The notes beneath the pieces were generated by a model that saw only the letters and a program-made list of their open reading frames with translations, did no database searches and was not told the DNA's origin. A DNA stretch of 64,000 nucleotides from Fluviicola sp. (lineage in GTDB: Bacteria > Bacteroidota > Bacteroidia > Flavobacteriales_D > Crocinitomicaceae): NCBI RefSeq assembly GCF_039596395.1, contig NZ_JBCNJT010000001.1:903315-967314 (forward strand). Reading direction: 5' to 3'. The number at the start of each line of letters is the position of its first letter. Within the stretch, counting starts at the first letter, position 1. Position numbers and translations under genes: made by a program. Below are positions 1 to 8,589 of this stretch, piece after piece.

Positions 1-1606
1 ATCCACATGTTTGTGCGGAAACTGTCACATAAGCTGTATCAGAACAGTTTGCATCGTCATAAGCAACCAACATAATTACTGCATTACCGGAATAAGTGTG
101 GTTTTGAGTATTTGCGTTGTTTACGTTGATAACCGTTCCGTCACCAAAATCCCACAGGTAATGTGTTGAATTCTGACTATTGTTTTCAAATGCAACGTTG
201 AATGGTGTACAACCAGCCAACGGATCTGCATCGATAATGGCTACAGGAGCATTTTTAATGCTGATCTGAACGCTGTCCATATCCGAACAAACATCATCCG
301 TTACCATGAAGTAGTACCATCCCGGAGAACGGTTTGTCCAAACAGTTGAGTTGATGAATGAAGGATTCGTTGCTCCCGGTCCATGCCAGTTGTACATAGG
401 CTGGTTGTTTACAGCAGTAAGTCCTGAAACATAAGCTACAACAGCTCCGTCAGTCAAACATGAACTGGCATCATAAGCAACCAGTGAATCGATATTCAGG
501 ATTTTATTGACCACGAGGGTGACGCTATCCTGCCTGTTGAATCCACAACCGTCTGTAATGGTAACGTGATAAGTAATCGAATCATGTTCAGCACCACCTG
601 TAGGTAAAGCCTGCGGATTGCTGGTACTTGAAAGATCTGTCCAGTTAACAGAATATGGAGGAATTGATCCTGAAATGTTTGTTACCTGAACGGAAGGATT
701 TGTTGTAGGACAGTAAGAATAAGCGTAATCCTGCAAGTTGTATGTTAAGTTATCATCATACGAGTGAATAGTCACCGGTGAAGATGTACACTGTAACACG
801 CCGGATGAATCGTATACTGCAATTGTGAATGTTGAATCCGTACCTGCAGGTCCTGCAATGATATCATTGGAATCTCCTGTTAAACCGTTGCTCCAAAGCA
901 ATGTAAGGGCTGCAGAACAGTTTCCTCCCATCGCGTTAATAACGATGTTATCCAATCCCCAGTTGTCATACCCGTTTCCGGATGTGTTTTGCTGGTACCA
1001 TCTGAAAGCTGTGTTGGTAGTATTCGCTGCTGCAGGAATAGGAACCGTGTATGCTCCCCAAACTGACATAGATGTTGTACCTGTTGCATAGGGAGTCATA
1101 GTTGTAGGGATACTTGTTAAAACAGTTCCGTCCCATGTCCAGTAAGCCATAGTTATCCATGTAGCTCCGCCGTCAGTACTATACTGCAAAGCAACACCCT
1201 CATTCCACTGGTCAAGCTGCTCACATGGAGAAGAGATTGTATTCGCATAAATCATTTCGAAGTTTACATAACCACCCGGACAGTGAATATCGAAACCAGC
1301 CGTTGTAATACCCGGAGTCACACCCGATGAAGAGGTAGATGCCCAGTAGAACGGAGTTCCGTCAGGCGAAGCCGGAGCACATGAAGGTGTAAATCCAAGA
1401 CCTCCCACTGTTGACCAACCCGAAGGAATGGAACTTGTGTTGAAGTCGAAAGATTGGTTGGAGTTCAAAATGGATGCCAGTACGTCTACAGTTACAGGAG
1501 TACCCGGACAAACCGTTGTATCCAATGGTGAAACGGAAACGTAGCACTGACCGAATAATTGGCTTGAAGTGGCCAAAACACCGAAGAATAGTAATAATTT
1601 TTTCAT
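1..1606 (-). CDS. Secreted PKD-domain surface protein, C-terminus cut off by the window edge
   Basis: The reading frame stays open from an ATG at 1606 to the first base of the window (about 535 codons), so the C-terminus is missing. It begins with a Sec signal peptide (MKKLLLFFGVLATSSQLFGQ). Residues 30-270 contain a reelin-like beta-rich module with the motif NEGVALQYSTDGG. A PKD domain near the window edge shows WDFGDGT and ends in TAYVTVSA. Proteins of this build in Bacteroidota are large cell-surface or secreted proteins that usually end in a T9SS sorting domain or a gliding-motility-associated C-terminal domain; neither can be seen here. The gene starts 7 bases after the stop of the small secreted gene at 1614-2072, so the two are probably co-transcribed. 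The substrate is unknown; adhesion is the usual inference. Confidence 0.8.
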   Translation of the reverse strand, partial: MKKLLLFFGVLATSSQLFGQCYVSVSPLDTTVCPGTPVTVDVLASILNSNQSFDFNTSSIPSGWSTVGGLGFTPSCAPASPDGTPFYWASTSSSGVTPGITTAGFDIHCPGGYVNFEMIYANTISSPCEQLDQWNEGVALQYSTDGGATWITMAYWTWDGTVLTSIPTTMTPYATGTTSMSVWGAYTVPIPAAANTTNTAFRWYQQNTSGNGYDNWGLDNIVINAMGGNCSAALTLLWSNGLTGDSNDIIAGPAGTDSTFTIAVYDSSGVLQCTSSPVTIHSYDDNLTYNLQDYAYSYCPTTNPSVQVTNISGSIPPYSVNWTDLSSTSNPQALPTGGAEHDSITYHVTITDGCGFNRQDSVTLVVNKILNIDSLVAYDASSCLTDGAVVAYVSGLTAVNNQPMYNWHGPGATNPSFINSTVWTNRSPGWYYFMVTDDVCSDMDSVQISIKNAPVAIIDADPLAGCTPFNVAFENNSQNSTHYLWDFGDGTVINVNNANTQNHTYSGNAVIMLVAYDDANCSDTAYVTVSAQTCG

Positions 1607-1613
1607 AACTAAC

Positions 1614-2072
1614 TTATTTAATGATTAGGTTTTCCGTACTGATGTATAGAGGATTCCAACCATTTTTCTGATTGTGGTTGATCAAAAGTTCAGACAACGG
1701 AGAACGCCCGTTTGAAGGATTTCCTTCGATGGACGAATGTGCCGGAATAGTCAACGTTTTATAGTATTCACGGCTGCTGCAACCATTACAGCCCATATTG
1801 TAATGTACTGCCAAAGAATAAGCAACTGTTAAGTCTTTATCTGTTGTGTTTTCCAATTTAACGATAACATATTCCACATCTAAAGGCCCGCCTTCAGCTG
1901 TGTGGATTTCTTTTTTGGAAAAGAATTTGATTCCCTGTACTTCCTGGAAAAGGTTCCATTCATTTTTAATAGTAGTTACCGGTATCTTGCTTTGGGAAAA
2001 AACATTACCGCTCAACATCAGGAAACCCAGAGCCAGTAAGGTTAATTTTGCTAATACGCCTATTTTCTTCAT
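1614..2072 (-). CDS. Small secreted protein of unknown function
   Basis: This 152-residue protein has a clear signal peptide (lysines, then a Leu-rich core ending in NVFSQS), so it is exported. I do not recognise the mature part. It reads as a single beta-rich domain with a cysteine pair in MGCNGCSS and a C-terminal NLIIK, and it has no T9SS tail or lipobox. It lies just upstream of the large PKD protein with a 7-base gap, which suggests a two-gene operon in which it could be a chaperone or partner of the larger protein; that is inference from position only. The upstream 178 bases hold only AT-rich sequence, with a weak TACCTTCA -7-like box. Confidence 0.7.
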   Translation of the reverse strand: MKKIGVLAKLTLLALGFLMLSGNVFSQSKIPVTTIKNEWNLFQEVQGIKFFSKKEIHTAEGGPLDVEYVIVKLENTTDKDLTVAYSLAVHYNMGCNGCSSREYYKTLTIPAHSSIEGNPSNGRSPLSELLINHNQKNGWNPLYISTENLIIK

Positions 2073-2250
2073 AATCTCAAGTTTGATTCGTTGGTTATAA
2101 AACGAAATAATTAATTAATACGTTGCGTGAAGGTATGCATAATTTGAAAAAAAGGTTGTTTTGGCAGAGCTATTATGTTAAAATATAATGAATTTATGTC
2201 CTTCTGTTAGAAGTCTAAAAAAGGAACGTCAAATAACACATAGCTGATAG

Positions 2251-3171
2251 TTAGTGCTTTAGTTCTTCCAAACAAGCCCGGACAGTCGGGAATTCAAAAT
2301 GAAAATCTTCCTGTAGTAAATTTTCCGGAAATATGTACCTGCTCTTTAAAATCAATTCGGTTTCCGTTCCCAGAAAAACAACTCCCAATTGCAGCATCCA
2401 TTTGGGTTGATTGATGAAATAAGGAATGGCAAGACTATCGCGCAGTTCTTTTTGAAATACCTGGTTTCGAACCGGATCCGGAGAACCGAAATTATAAATA
2501 GCAGGAGGGTTTTCCTTTTCAGCTACAAAGAAAAGTGCCCTGCAAAAATCACGGATGTGTATCCAGCTGATCAGTTGATTTCCCGGCCCCATTTTTCCTC
2601 CCAATCCAAAACGCGCCAGTTTTTTCAGCACCGGGTAAACACCACCGTTTTTGCCCAGTACAATGGTAGAACGCAGGGCGATTTGTTTGGTAGGAAGATC
2701 TTTGAAGGCGAAGAATTCTTTTTCCCAGGCCTTACAAACGTTGACAGAAAAACCTTTCCCGATAATTCCGTTTGCTTCTGTGTTCGGATGGTCGAGGGAA
2801 TGTTCATAAATCGTGGCGCTTGCAACATTGATCCAGCAAACGGGTTTTTGTTCGCAATCCTGGATAGCCTCACCGATAATGCGGGTACTGTCCAACCTGG
2901 AAGCGAAAATAGCTGCTTTATTCTTTGCAGTATACCGGCAATTCACGGATTTTCCGGCAAGATTGATTACCAAATCAGCTCCTTCGAGCTCTTTTGCCCA
3001 GGGACCGGTTGTTTTTCCGTCCCATAACACATTCTTGATTCCTTCGGGAAGTTGCAGCATCGGTTTTCTGGATACGGCAACCAGCTGATAATCTTTTTGA
3101 TACTCGTTGGTATAATCGATGATGGATTCTCCGATGAACCCGTTTGCAGCGAAGAGAACGATTTTTTTCAT
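2251..3171 (-). CDS. TIGR01777-family NAD(P)-dependent epimerase-like protein
   Basis: At 306 residues this is full length for the TIGR01777 (YfcH-like) branch of the extended short-chain dehydrogenases. The N-terminal Rossmann motif reads FAANGFIGES, with Ala in place of the usual first Gly of GxxGxxG. The segment DLVINLAGKSVNCRY and a Tyr in SATIYEH match family positions. Residues 255-303 match the C-terminal DUF1731 module. The true substrate of this family is not established; some relatives are linked to cell division or chlorophyll metabolism. It is the last gene of an apparent operon with the DCC-type membrane protein (12-base gap) and the GbsR-like regulator upstream. A cytoplasmic NAD(P)H-linked role is inferred. 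Confidence 0.85.
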   Translation of the reverse strand: MKKIVLFAANGFIGESIIDYTNEYQKDYQLVAVSRKPMLQLPEGIKNVLWDGKTTGPWAKELEGADLVINLAGKSVNCRYTAKNKAAIFASRLDSTRIIGEAIQDCEQKPVCWINVASATIYEHSLDHPNTEANGIIGKGFSVNVCKAWEKEFFAFKDLPTKQIALRSTIVLGKNGGVYPVLKKLARFGLGGKMGPGNQLISWIHIRDFCRALFFVAEKENPPAIYNFGSPDPVRNQVFQKELRDSLAIPYFINQPKWMLQLGVVFLGTETELILKSRYIFPENLLQEDFHFEFPTVRACLEELKH

Positions 3172-3183
3172 AATAGCAAAGTT

Positions 3184-4011
3184 TTAAAGTTGGAAAACGA
3201 GCGGGTAAATGCACAATCGGAATAAAATCCAGCTGAGGCTTAATTTTTGACTCCAGTCTTTCAGTGCAAGCCGTCTTTTGTGCCCAAAGAACATGAATGC
3301 AACCGTTGTTCCGTAACAAACAACTGCCAGAAAGTCGGTGTGGATTCCGGTGAAGTCTAAAAATTTCAGTCCGATCCCAAAAACGAGCAGTGCAAGCGCT
3401 CCCAGGAAAGAAGTGAAGACCAGGTGCCCTAAATAATCATAACTGTTTTCCTGTCCCAGGGCAGTGAATGCCAGCCACTGAAAACCAATTTGAGCGAGTA
3501 GTAAAAGAATATCGTTTACAGGATTGAGTACCAGGTAATCAGTCAGAAAACTTTCGAAGTACCAATGAACGATCAGGTAAGTCAGATAACTCATCAGACC
3601 GATGAAAATGATTCGCCAGGTAAGAGATTTGGCAGGTTCGCATGCCACACATTCGAAGTTTCTTTTTTTAACCGGTGCGAAAATTCTCCGGTTGTAACTG
3701 AAGAGTAAATAAAGCAATTTGAGCAACCAGTTAATGGGTTTGAAATTTCCAAGAATACGTACGAGTATAAACCTTTTTCCCAGAAGAGCTACCAATCCGT
3801 CAATTCCGTAAAGAACTTCGTTTGTCTGGTGATTGAGACAGGCAATTTTTGTTTGCGCAATATTGGTATCTATGTCGTTGGGATGCGCTGCAACATATTG
3901 GTTGTAAGAAATCCGTCCGTCGGGTTCGATAATTCTGTATTTCACAAAGATGCGTGTGTACCAGCGGCACAGCGGACAATCTTCGTCGTAGAGTAGTGCA
4001 ATATTTTCCAT
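3184..4011 (-). CDS. DCC-family thiol-disulfide oxidoreductase-like membrane protein
   Basis: The N-terminus carries the DxxCPLC signature of the DCC (DUF393) family (YDEDCPLCRWYTRIFV, residues 7-22), a thioredoxin-like fold. A second Cys pair occurs in FECVACEP near residue 120. From about residue 130 the protein continues through five or six hydrophobic helices, so this is a fusion of a DCC domain to a membrane domain rather than the usual short soluble DCC protein of about 130 residues. It sits between the GbsR-like regulator and the TIGR01777 gene. A dyad resembling the one before the regulator lies 30-47 bases upstream of its start. Redox activity is plausible but unproven, and the substrate is unknown. 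Confidence 0.75.
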   Translation of the reverse strand: MENIALLYDEDCPLCRWYTRIFVKYRIIEPDGRISYNQYVAAHPNDIDTNIAQTKIACLNHQTNEVLYGIDGLVALLGKRFILVRILGNFKPINWLLKLLYLLFSYNRRIFAPVKKRNFECVACEPAKSLTWRIIFIGLMSYLTYLIVHWYFESFLTDYLVLNPVNDILLLLAQIGFQWLAFTALGQENSYDYLGHLVFTSFLGALALLVFGIGLKFLDFTGIHTDFLAVVCYGTTVAFMFFGHKRRLALKDWSQKLSLSWILFRLCIYPLVFQL

Positions 4012-4040
4012 GATATTTTTATTTATTATTAATTCAAAAC

Positions 4041-4058
4041 TTTCAATATATTTTGAAA
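4041..4058. promoter_or_regulatory. Candidate operator dyad before the DCC gene
   Basis: TTTCAA and TTGAAA are separated by six bases (TATATT). The shape matches the longer dyad at 4606-4627, and the site lies in the 78-base gap between the regulator gene and the DCC gene. I infer that it is a second binding site for the GbsR-like regulator; there is no direct evidence. Confidence 0.4.
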
Positions 4059-4089
4059 ATTAAATTCAAAAAAAGGGAACTAAGTCCTT

Positions 4090-4587
4090 CTATTTGAATA
4101 AATTCAATATTTTTCCAAAGAACACGTGTTCGTCTGCTTTCATTAAAGTGCTCGACAAAGAATCCAATCGGCTCACCAAACGTTCGATGTTTTCGATGGT
4201 AGCCACGAAGGAAATCGACTCGTAGGATTGTTCTACTTTTTTTAGTTCCGCCAAATGCTGCTGCAAAGGTTCAAGCTCTCTTCGCTTGCGTTCTTTTACA
4301 ATGCGTTTGGCCACTTCCCACATATCTTTTTCTGCCCGGAAATATTCTTTGCGGTCGCCGGCAATGCTCTCTTTGTAAATTAAATTCCAATTAGCCAATT
4401 CACGGATATTCATATTGGCATTCCCGCGTGAAATGGAAAGCCGCTCCATAATGTCTTCCGTACAAAGCGGACTGTCACTTACAATTAAAAGCGCATGGAC
4501 CTGGGCCATGGAACGATTGATTCCCCATTGAGTACCGAAGTTTCCCCATGTCTGAATGAATTGCTGCTTGGCTTGTTCTAATTCCAT
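4090..4587 (-). CDS. GbsR/MarR-like winged-helix transcriptional regulator
   Basis: This 165-residue protein is typical of the GbsR-like branch of MarR-fold regulators in Bacteroidota. It has WGNFGTQWGINRSMAQVHALLIV at residues 14-36, then the recognition region SISRGNANMNIRELANWNLI, a wing with GDRKEYFRAEKDMWEVAKRIV, and a C-terminal helical dimerisation region. Characterised GbsR proteins sense choline, but many relatives have unknown effectors. The ATG at 4587 is preceded almost immediately by a TATATTTG -7 box and a perfect 9-bp dyad, suggesting autoregulation and a very short leader. Downstream genes in the same direction encode the DCC membrane protein and the TIGR01777 protein, the likely targets. 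Confidence 0.85.
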   Translation of the reverse strand: MELEQAKQQFIQTWGNFGTQWGINRSMAQVHALLIVSDSPLCTEDIMERLSISRGNANMNIRELANWNLIYKESIAGDRKEYFRAEKDMWEVAKRIVKERKRRELEPLQQHLAELKKVEQSYESISFVATIENIERLVSRLDSLSSTLMKADEHVFFGKILNLFK

Positions 4588-4591
4588 GAAT

Positions 4592-4599
4592 CAAATATA
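4592..4599 (-). promoter_or_regulatory. -7 promoter box for the GbsR-like regulator
   Basis: The minus strand reads TATATTTG, an exact match to the Bacteroidota -7 consensus TAnnTTTG, four bases before the ATG. Transcription would begin at or very near the start codon, giving a leaderless or nearly leaderless mRNA. Confidence 0.5.
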
Positions 4600-4605
4600 T
4601 ACAAT

Positions 4606-4627
4606 ATTTTCAATAATAATTGAAAAT
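4606..4627. promoter_or_regulatory. Candidate GbsR-like operator (perfect 9-bp dyad)
   Basis: ATTTTCAAT and ATTGAAAAT form a perfect inverted repeat with a four-base spacer, lying just upstream of the -7 box of the regulator gene, where a bound dimer would block RNA polymerase. A related but weaker dyad stands at 4041-4058. Autorepression is inferred. Confidence 0.5.
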
Positions 4628-4633
4628 TGGAAT

Positions 4634-5611
4634 TTATTTTTTCAAAATATTCAACCTCTGTTGTTTACCGTTTTGAATGAGCTGCAATTGGTACATTCCG
4701 GTAGCAAAATCTTCCATGGAAATGAACGTTGAGTGGGTATGATTGGCTGTCAGCAATAATCGTCCGTCGGGAGCATACAGGTTTAAAATTGCTTCGCCGT
4801 TAAGGGTAACTTGGAGTTGATCGGTTGCTGGATTCGGGAATGCCTGTACATTCAAAGCTTCCAGGTCTGTCAATCCTAGCGTTCCATTGATAATACCGAT
4901 CGCTTCCAGGTCAAAACCGCCTGATTCGAAAGCTGTGGGATAAGGATCGTTGATAATCATCCCGAATTGATCGGTAGTTACATGACCCGAGATCGCACCG
5001 ATTGCATCAATGACTCTGACCAATGTTACGGCAGATTTGTTCAGGTCCGGGTCGTTTGGAAGATCACTCAGATCAAAAGGAGTTCCGTAGCCGATACGGT
5101 ATTTTCCCGCCAGGTTATTGATCATTCTGCAATCCGTATAGGAAGCGTTGGAAGCCTGTGTGACTGTCTGGACTTCACTGGTAGAGGGGAAACGGAAAAA
5201 GTGAACACCGTCGGAGCTGACTTCTACGTGAGCCATTTCAATGTAATCATCCATAAATCCATTCTCGAAAATGGCAAAATCGTAACCCGGGCCATCCATA
5301 ATGAATTGGTCGAAGCTTAAGGTTGCAATGCCACTGTCTCCCAGGGAAACAACATCAGTAACGGATCCGGTTGCAGGCCCCAACGCCAGGTTCAGGTTCC
5401 CGAAACTTGCCCGGTTTGATCCGCTTACTATAATGGTGGTATCCGCAATATCCAGATAACCTCTTTGAATTGTTCCTCCGCTTGCCCATGAAACAAAACA
5501 GGAACTGTCTTTTTTTATGGCATTCGTTCCAGGGTTTCCCGGAGCAGGATGAAAACTTTGAGCATTTACAAAGCCAGGCAGGATTAAAAGGAATAGAATG
5601 AGCTTATTCAT
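4634..5611 (-). CDS. T9SS-exported surface protein, last gene of the B12 operon
   Basis: This 325-residue protein has a signal peptide (ILFLLILPGFVNAQS) and a C-terminal T9SS type A sorting domain (VQAFPNPATDQLQV, final residues LNILKK), so it is predicted to be carried across the outer membrane. The central part contains GPGYDFAIFENGF and VEVSSDGVHFFRF, seen in a family usually annotated only as cell surface protein and often found beside BtuB-like receptors; that association is from memory. Its start overlaps the upstream beta-propeller gene by 8 bases, so it belongs to the cobalamin-riboswitch operon. I infer a role in capturing corrinoid at the cell surface, but the binding function is not proven. 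Confidence 0.8.
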   Translation of the reverse strand: MNKLILFLLILPGFVNAQSFHPAPGNPGTNAIKKDSSCFVSWASGGTIQRGYLDIADTTIIVSGSNRASFGNLNLALGPATGSVTDVVSLGDSGIATLSFDQFIMDGPGYDFAIFENGFMDDYIEMAHVEVSSDGVHFFRFPSTSEVQTVTQASNASYTDCRMINNLAGKYRIGYGTPFDLSDLPNDPDLNKSAVTLVRVIDAIGAISGHVTTDQFGMIINDPYPTAFESGGFDLEAIGIINGTLGLTDLEALNVQAFPNPATDQLQVTLNGEAILNLYAPDGRLLLTANHTHSTFISMEDFATGMYQLQLIQNGKQQRLNILKK

Positions 5612-6665
5612 AGATTAAAATGCTTGTTGGGTTTAATCCCACGTTATAACTTGTTTCAAAATTGCCGTTCGCAGAAAATACATGAACCTGTCCGGTCACG
5701 GTGTAATTTTTTGCATCCAGACAATAGACTTTGTTGGTGATGTTGGAATAGTAGATACCATACAATGTCTGGATTCCGGAAGTCGAAATGTATTGCGGGT
5801 TGACAATGGTTTCCGTATTGGTATCGAAGAGCGCAATGCGGTTATTTCCCGAACTGAAATCGTGGTAAGAGATCAGGAAGTTGTTAGTGAACCGCGAAAT
5901 TCCGCTGGCATCGAATGTGAAGGATTGCGCCAGTGTGTTCGTATTGGCATTGATGCGGTGCATGCGTGAAGGAATGGAGGCGTAATCACCGCGTGTGATG
6001 ACATACACATCTCCGCCCGGGTCCGTTTGAATGGATCCGGGGTTTTTACCGACTGTGATCCGGGTGATTTCCTGTAAACTTCCCAAATCAATGACGGAAA
6101 CGGTGCTGTCGACATTCGGGAAGTTCAATCCTCCTGAATTTGCAACAAACAATTTTCCGTTGCTAACTGTGAGCCCTTCCGGGTTTGCGCCGACCTGAAT
6201 GCGATTGGTAATACTCAATGAAGCGGTGTCCAATACGTCTACAAATCCATCATAACAAGTAATGTATGCTTTCGGTCCGTAGAAGGTAATGTAACGCGGC
6301 TGTTTTGGAGTTCCGTTGGCAATCATGGAAATCTGGCTGATGCTGTTCCCAGTGGAGGCGTCGAGTATTTCCAGCGTACTGGAAACATTCACAATGACGT
6401 AAATCTTTCCTCCGTAACGCTGCATGTCGTTTCCGGTGTCGCCCAGTGAACGATTGGTTTTTTGCTCGAAAAAATTGCTCGTATAAGCGTTTTCAGAAAA
6501 ACTGTACCAACCCAAAGTAGCATTGTTTTGCTGGAACAACCCTTCGTTCAGAACGAGCATTCCATGCTGAAGCGTTTGCGGGGCTTCCGGTTCTTCCACC
6601 TTTTTCTTTTTACAGGAAAATGCGAAAAGGGCAATCACGGGTATGAGAAGAATTTTAGAGTGCAT
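5604..6665 (-). CDS. YncE/DUF5074-type beta-propeller lipoprotein (BtuG-like)
   Basis: A lipobox (ALFAFSC, Cys18) followed by four lysines and an acidic stretch marks a lipoprotein. The rest is a run of beta-propeller blades with YncE-like repeats: IYVIVNVSSTLEILDASTG, AYITCYDGFVDVLDT, LFVANSGG and TVSVIDLGSLQEITRITVG. In Bacteroides the surface lipoprotein BtuG is a propeller of this kind that binds vitamin B12 very tightly and caps BtuB. The fold, the lipoprotein signal and the place directly after a TonB receptor in a riboswitch-controlled operon support the same role here. It overlaps the receptor gene by 11 bases and the next gene by 8. BtuG orthology is inferred, not shown. Confidence 0.8.
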   Translation of the reverse strand: MHSKILLIPVIALFAFSCKKKKVEEPEAPQTLQHGMLVLNEGLFQQNNATLGWYSFSENAYTSNFFEQKTNRSLGDTGNDMQRYGGKIYVIVNVSSTLEILDASTGNSISQISMIANGTPKQPRYITFYGPKAYITCYDGFVDVLDTASLSITNRIQVGANPEGLTVSNGKLFVANSGGLNFPNVDSTVSVIDLGSLQEITRITVGKNPGSIQTDPGGDVYVITRGDYASIPSRMHRINANTNTLAQSFTFDASGISRFTNNFLISYHDFSSGNNRIALFDTNTETIVNPQYISTSGIQTLYGIYYSNITNKVYCLDAKNYTVTGQVHVFSANGNFETSYNVGLNPTSILIYE

Positions 6666-8589
6666 ATTGAAGTCTGATATTAAAATGTGTTCCCGGCATT
6701 ACAAAGTAATTGATATAACTGTATTGCCTGTTGGTAATATTATTGACGCTCAGGCGAAGGGTGAGTTCGCTGGATTTTAATTTTTGCGTGTAAGAAGCTC
6801 CTGCATCCAGTAAGAAATAGCCTTCGAGCAAATTCGACGGAATATTCTGGTTCAGTGCATAGCGCTCACCCAAATAAGATCCCAGAACGTAGAAATTCAA
6901 CCTTTTCCAGGAATAATCGAGTTCCACGCTTCCGGAGTGCAGGGGCGAATAACTCAATAGGTGTCCGTAAGTCGGGCTGAGTGGATCGCTGATGTCCTGC
7001 GTGTACTGGAAGGTATAGTTGATGCGCATTCCTAAAGTATGTTGTTTGATCTTTTTCTGGATGAATTCGGTAAATTCCACTCCCCAGGCATCGGATATCC
7101 CGATGTTTTGAATGCTCCAGATGAAGAGGTTTTTGGTCGGAATTGCCAGGATTTTGTCGTAGACATATGAATAGAACGGCTGGATCATTGTTTGAGAAAT
7201 CCCCTTTTTGAAGGGAAGTGTCAGATCGTAACGCAGCGAAGCAATGTGTGCTTTTTCAGTCCGGAGTTTGGTGTTCCCGATTTGCTGGTAGTACAGTTCG
7301 CTGAAGGAAGGCTGCCGGCAAGTATACCGGTAAACGACCCCAATCCTGTTTTTGCTTCCAAGGTCGAAACTCCAGGAAGCGGCCGGTAATAAGTTCCATT
7401 GACTGTTGAGCGTGGTGTCGCGCTTTTCAAAAACACCCTGTAGTCCCACTTGGACCAGAATTTTCCCGATGGCTTTCCATTCAATCCCCAACAGGCTTTC
7501 GGAAGTATTCCGGTAAGGGTTCCCGACCAATGTTTTTCCTTTCAATTCTTCAGAAATGAAGGAACTTCCGATCAGTAAGTCTAATTTTTCCGTGATGGAA
7601 TAAGCAGCCTGTGATTGTGCATCAAATTGGGCCGAATAATAGCGTGAATCGAGATAGCCTTGTGAATTCAGGTAAGTGGAATCCAGGTATTGAAGGTTAT
7701 TCTTTTGATAATTGACCGAAGAAAATACATTCCAGCGGTTCTTTTGGAATTGATGGTTCAAAGCTCCGCTGAGTCCGTAACCGTTTAAATATTGCGCGGC
7801 GTTGCTGTTGTAGAAGATTACTGCTCCTGCCAGTTCTTTGCGGTATTCATTTCCGGAAACCCGGAGTTGAAAGCGGTGGTATTGATTGGGTGAAAACTGA
7901 ATGGAGGCGGTCCCGAAATATTCCAGTAAACTGTTGTTTTCTCTCCGGTCTTTGATGGTTGTATTGCCGTTCAGGTAGGTGTAAGGGTAGGATCCTCCGT
8001 ATGAACGGATTTTCCCGGTTAGTGTTCCGGCCCATTTTGCAGAACGTTTTTGCAGCATCAAATAACCTTCGTATTGATCAAACGATCCGGCTTGCGCACC
8101 AAGGATAAAATTTCGCTGGTTTGTGCCTACGTACGAATGAACGGATTCGACATTGACAACCACTCCGGCAAGTTTTGCATGAATGGGGATTTGAGTGCGG
8201 GTAGGGGAAAGGGTGATTAATTCCAGTTTTTCAATGAAATCAACAGGGAAGGAACTAAGATCTGCCTGGCCGCTTTGTGTGGTCGAAACGGAAGAATGGT
8301 CCTGGACCAAAGCGGTATGTCCGGCGCCCAAACTGCGAAAACTGACGGTTTTCAGTCCGCCGACATCTCCGTAGTTTTTAATTTGAAGTCCGGGAAGCAG
8401 GTTCAGGATCTGTCCCAGGTCATTGGCTAATTTGTTCTGGATTTTATCTTTCGATAATTCGATCTGAATGCTGTTTTCCTTTTCGTTGACCGGAGAAATA
8501 ACCACCTCTTCAATAGGTTTAACCTCCTGCCCGAAAACCGGACAAGAGGTTGCAATCAACAGGGTTGGTATGGAAAACCGTAAAAACAA
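6655..8589 (-). CDS. btuB: TonB-dependent receptor, probable cobalamin transporter (BtuB-like)
   Basis: At 644 residues this is within the size of BtuB-type receptors. A signal peptide ends near CPVFGQE. The plug domain follows, with VSFRSLGAGHTALVQDH (the ILxDG-like region) and the FIEKLELI segment. The remainder is a 22-strand-type barrel rich in aromatic residues, ending in the outer-membrane signature FNIRLQYAL. There is no carboxypeptidase-like N-terminal extension, so it is not a SusC-type protein. The start is TTG, directly abutting the stop of the upstream gene, so translation is probably coupled. The riboswitch upstream of the operon is the main reason to assign cobalamin as the substrate; the receptor sequence alone would not decide it. 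Confidence 0.8.
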   Translation of the reverse strand: MFLRFSIPTLLIATSCPVFGQEVKPIEEVVISPVNEKENSIQIELSKDKIQNKLANDLGQILNLLPGLQIKNYGDVGGLKTVSFRSLGAGHTALVQDHSSVSTTQSGQADLSSFPVDFIEKLELITLSPTRTQIPIHAKLAGVVVNVESVHSYVGTNQRNFILGAQAGSFDQYEGYLMLQKRSAKWAGTLTGKIRSYGGSYPYTYLNGNTTIKDRRENNSLLEYFGTASIQFSPNQYHRFQLRVSGNEYRKELAGAVIFYNSNAAQYLNGYGLSGALNHQFQKNRWNVFSSVNYQKNNLQYLDSTYLNSQGYLDSRYYSAQFDAQSQAAYSITEKLDLLIGSSFISEELKGKTLVGNPYRNTSESLLGIEWKAIGKILVQVGLQGVFEKRDTTLNSQWNLLPAASWSFDLGSKNRIGVVYRYTCRQPSFSELYYQQIGNTKLRTEKAHIASLRYDLTLPFKKGISQTMIQPFYSYVYDKILAIPTKNLFIWSIQNIGISDAWGVEFTEFIQKKIKQHTLGMRINYTFQYTQDISDPLSPTYGHLLSYSPLHSGSVELDYSWKRLNFYVLGSYLGERYALNQNIPSNLLEGYFLLDAGASYTQKLKSSELTLRLSVNNITNRQYSYINYFVMPGTHFNIRLQYAL

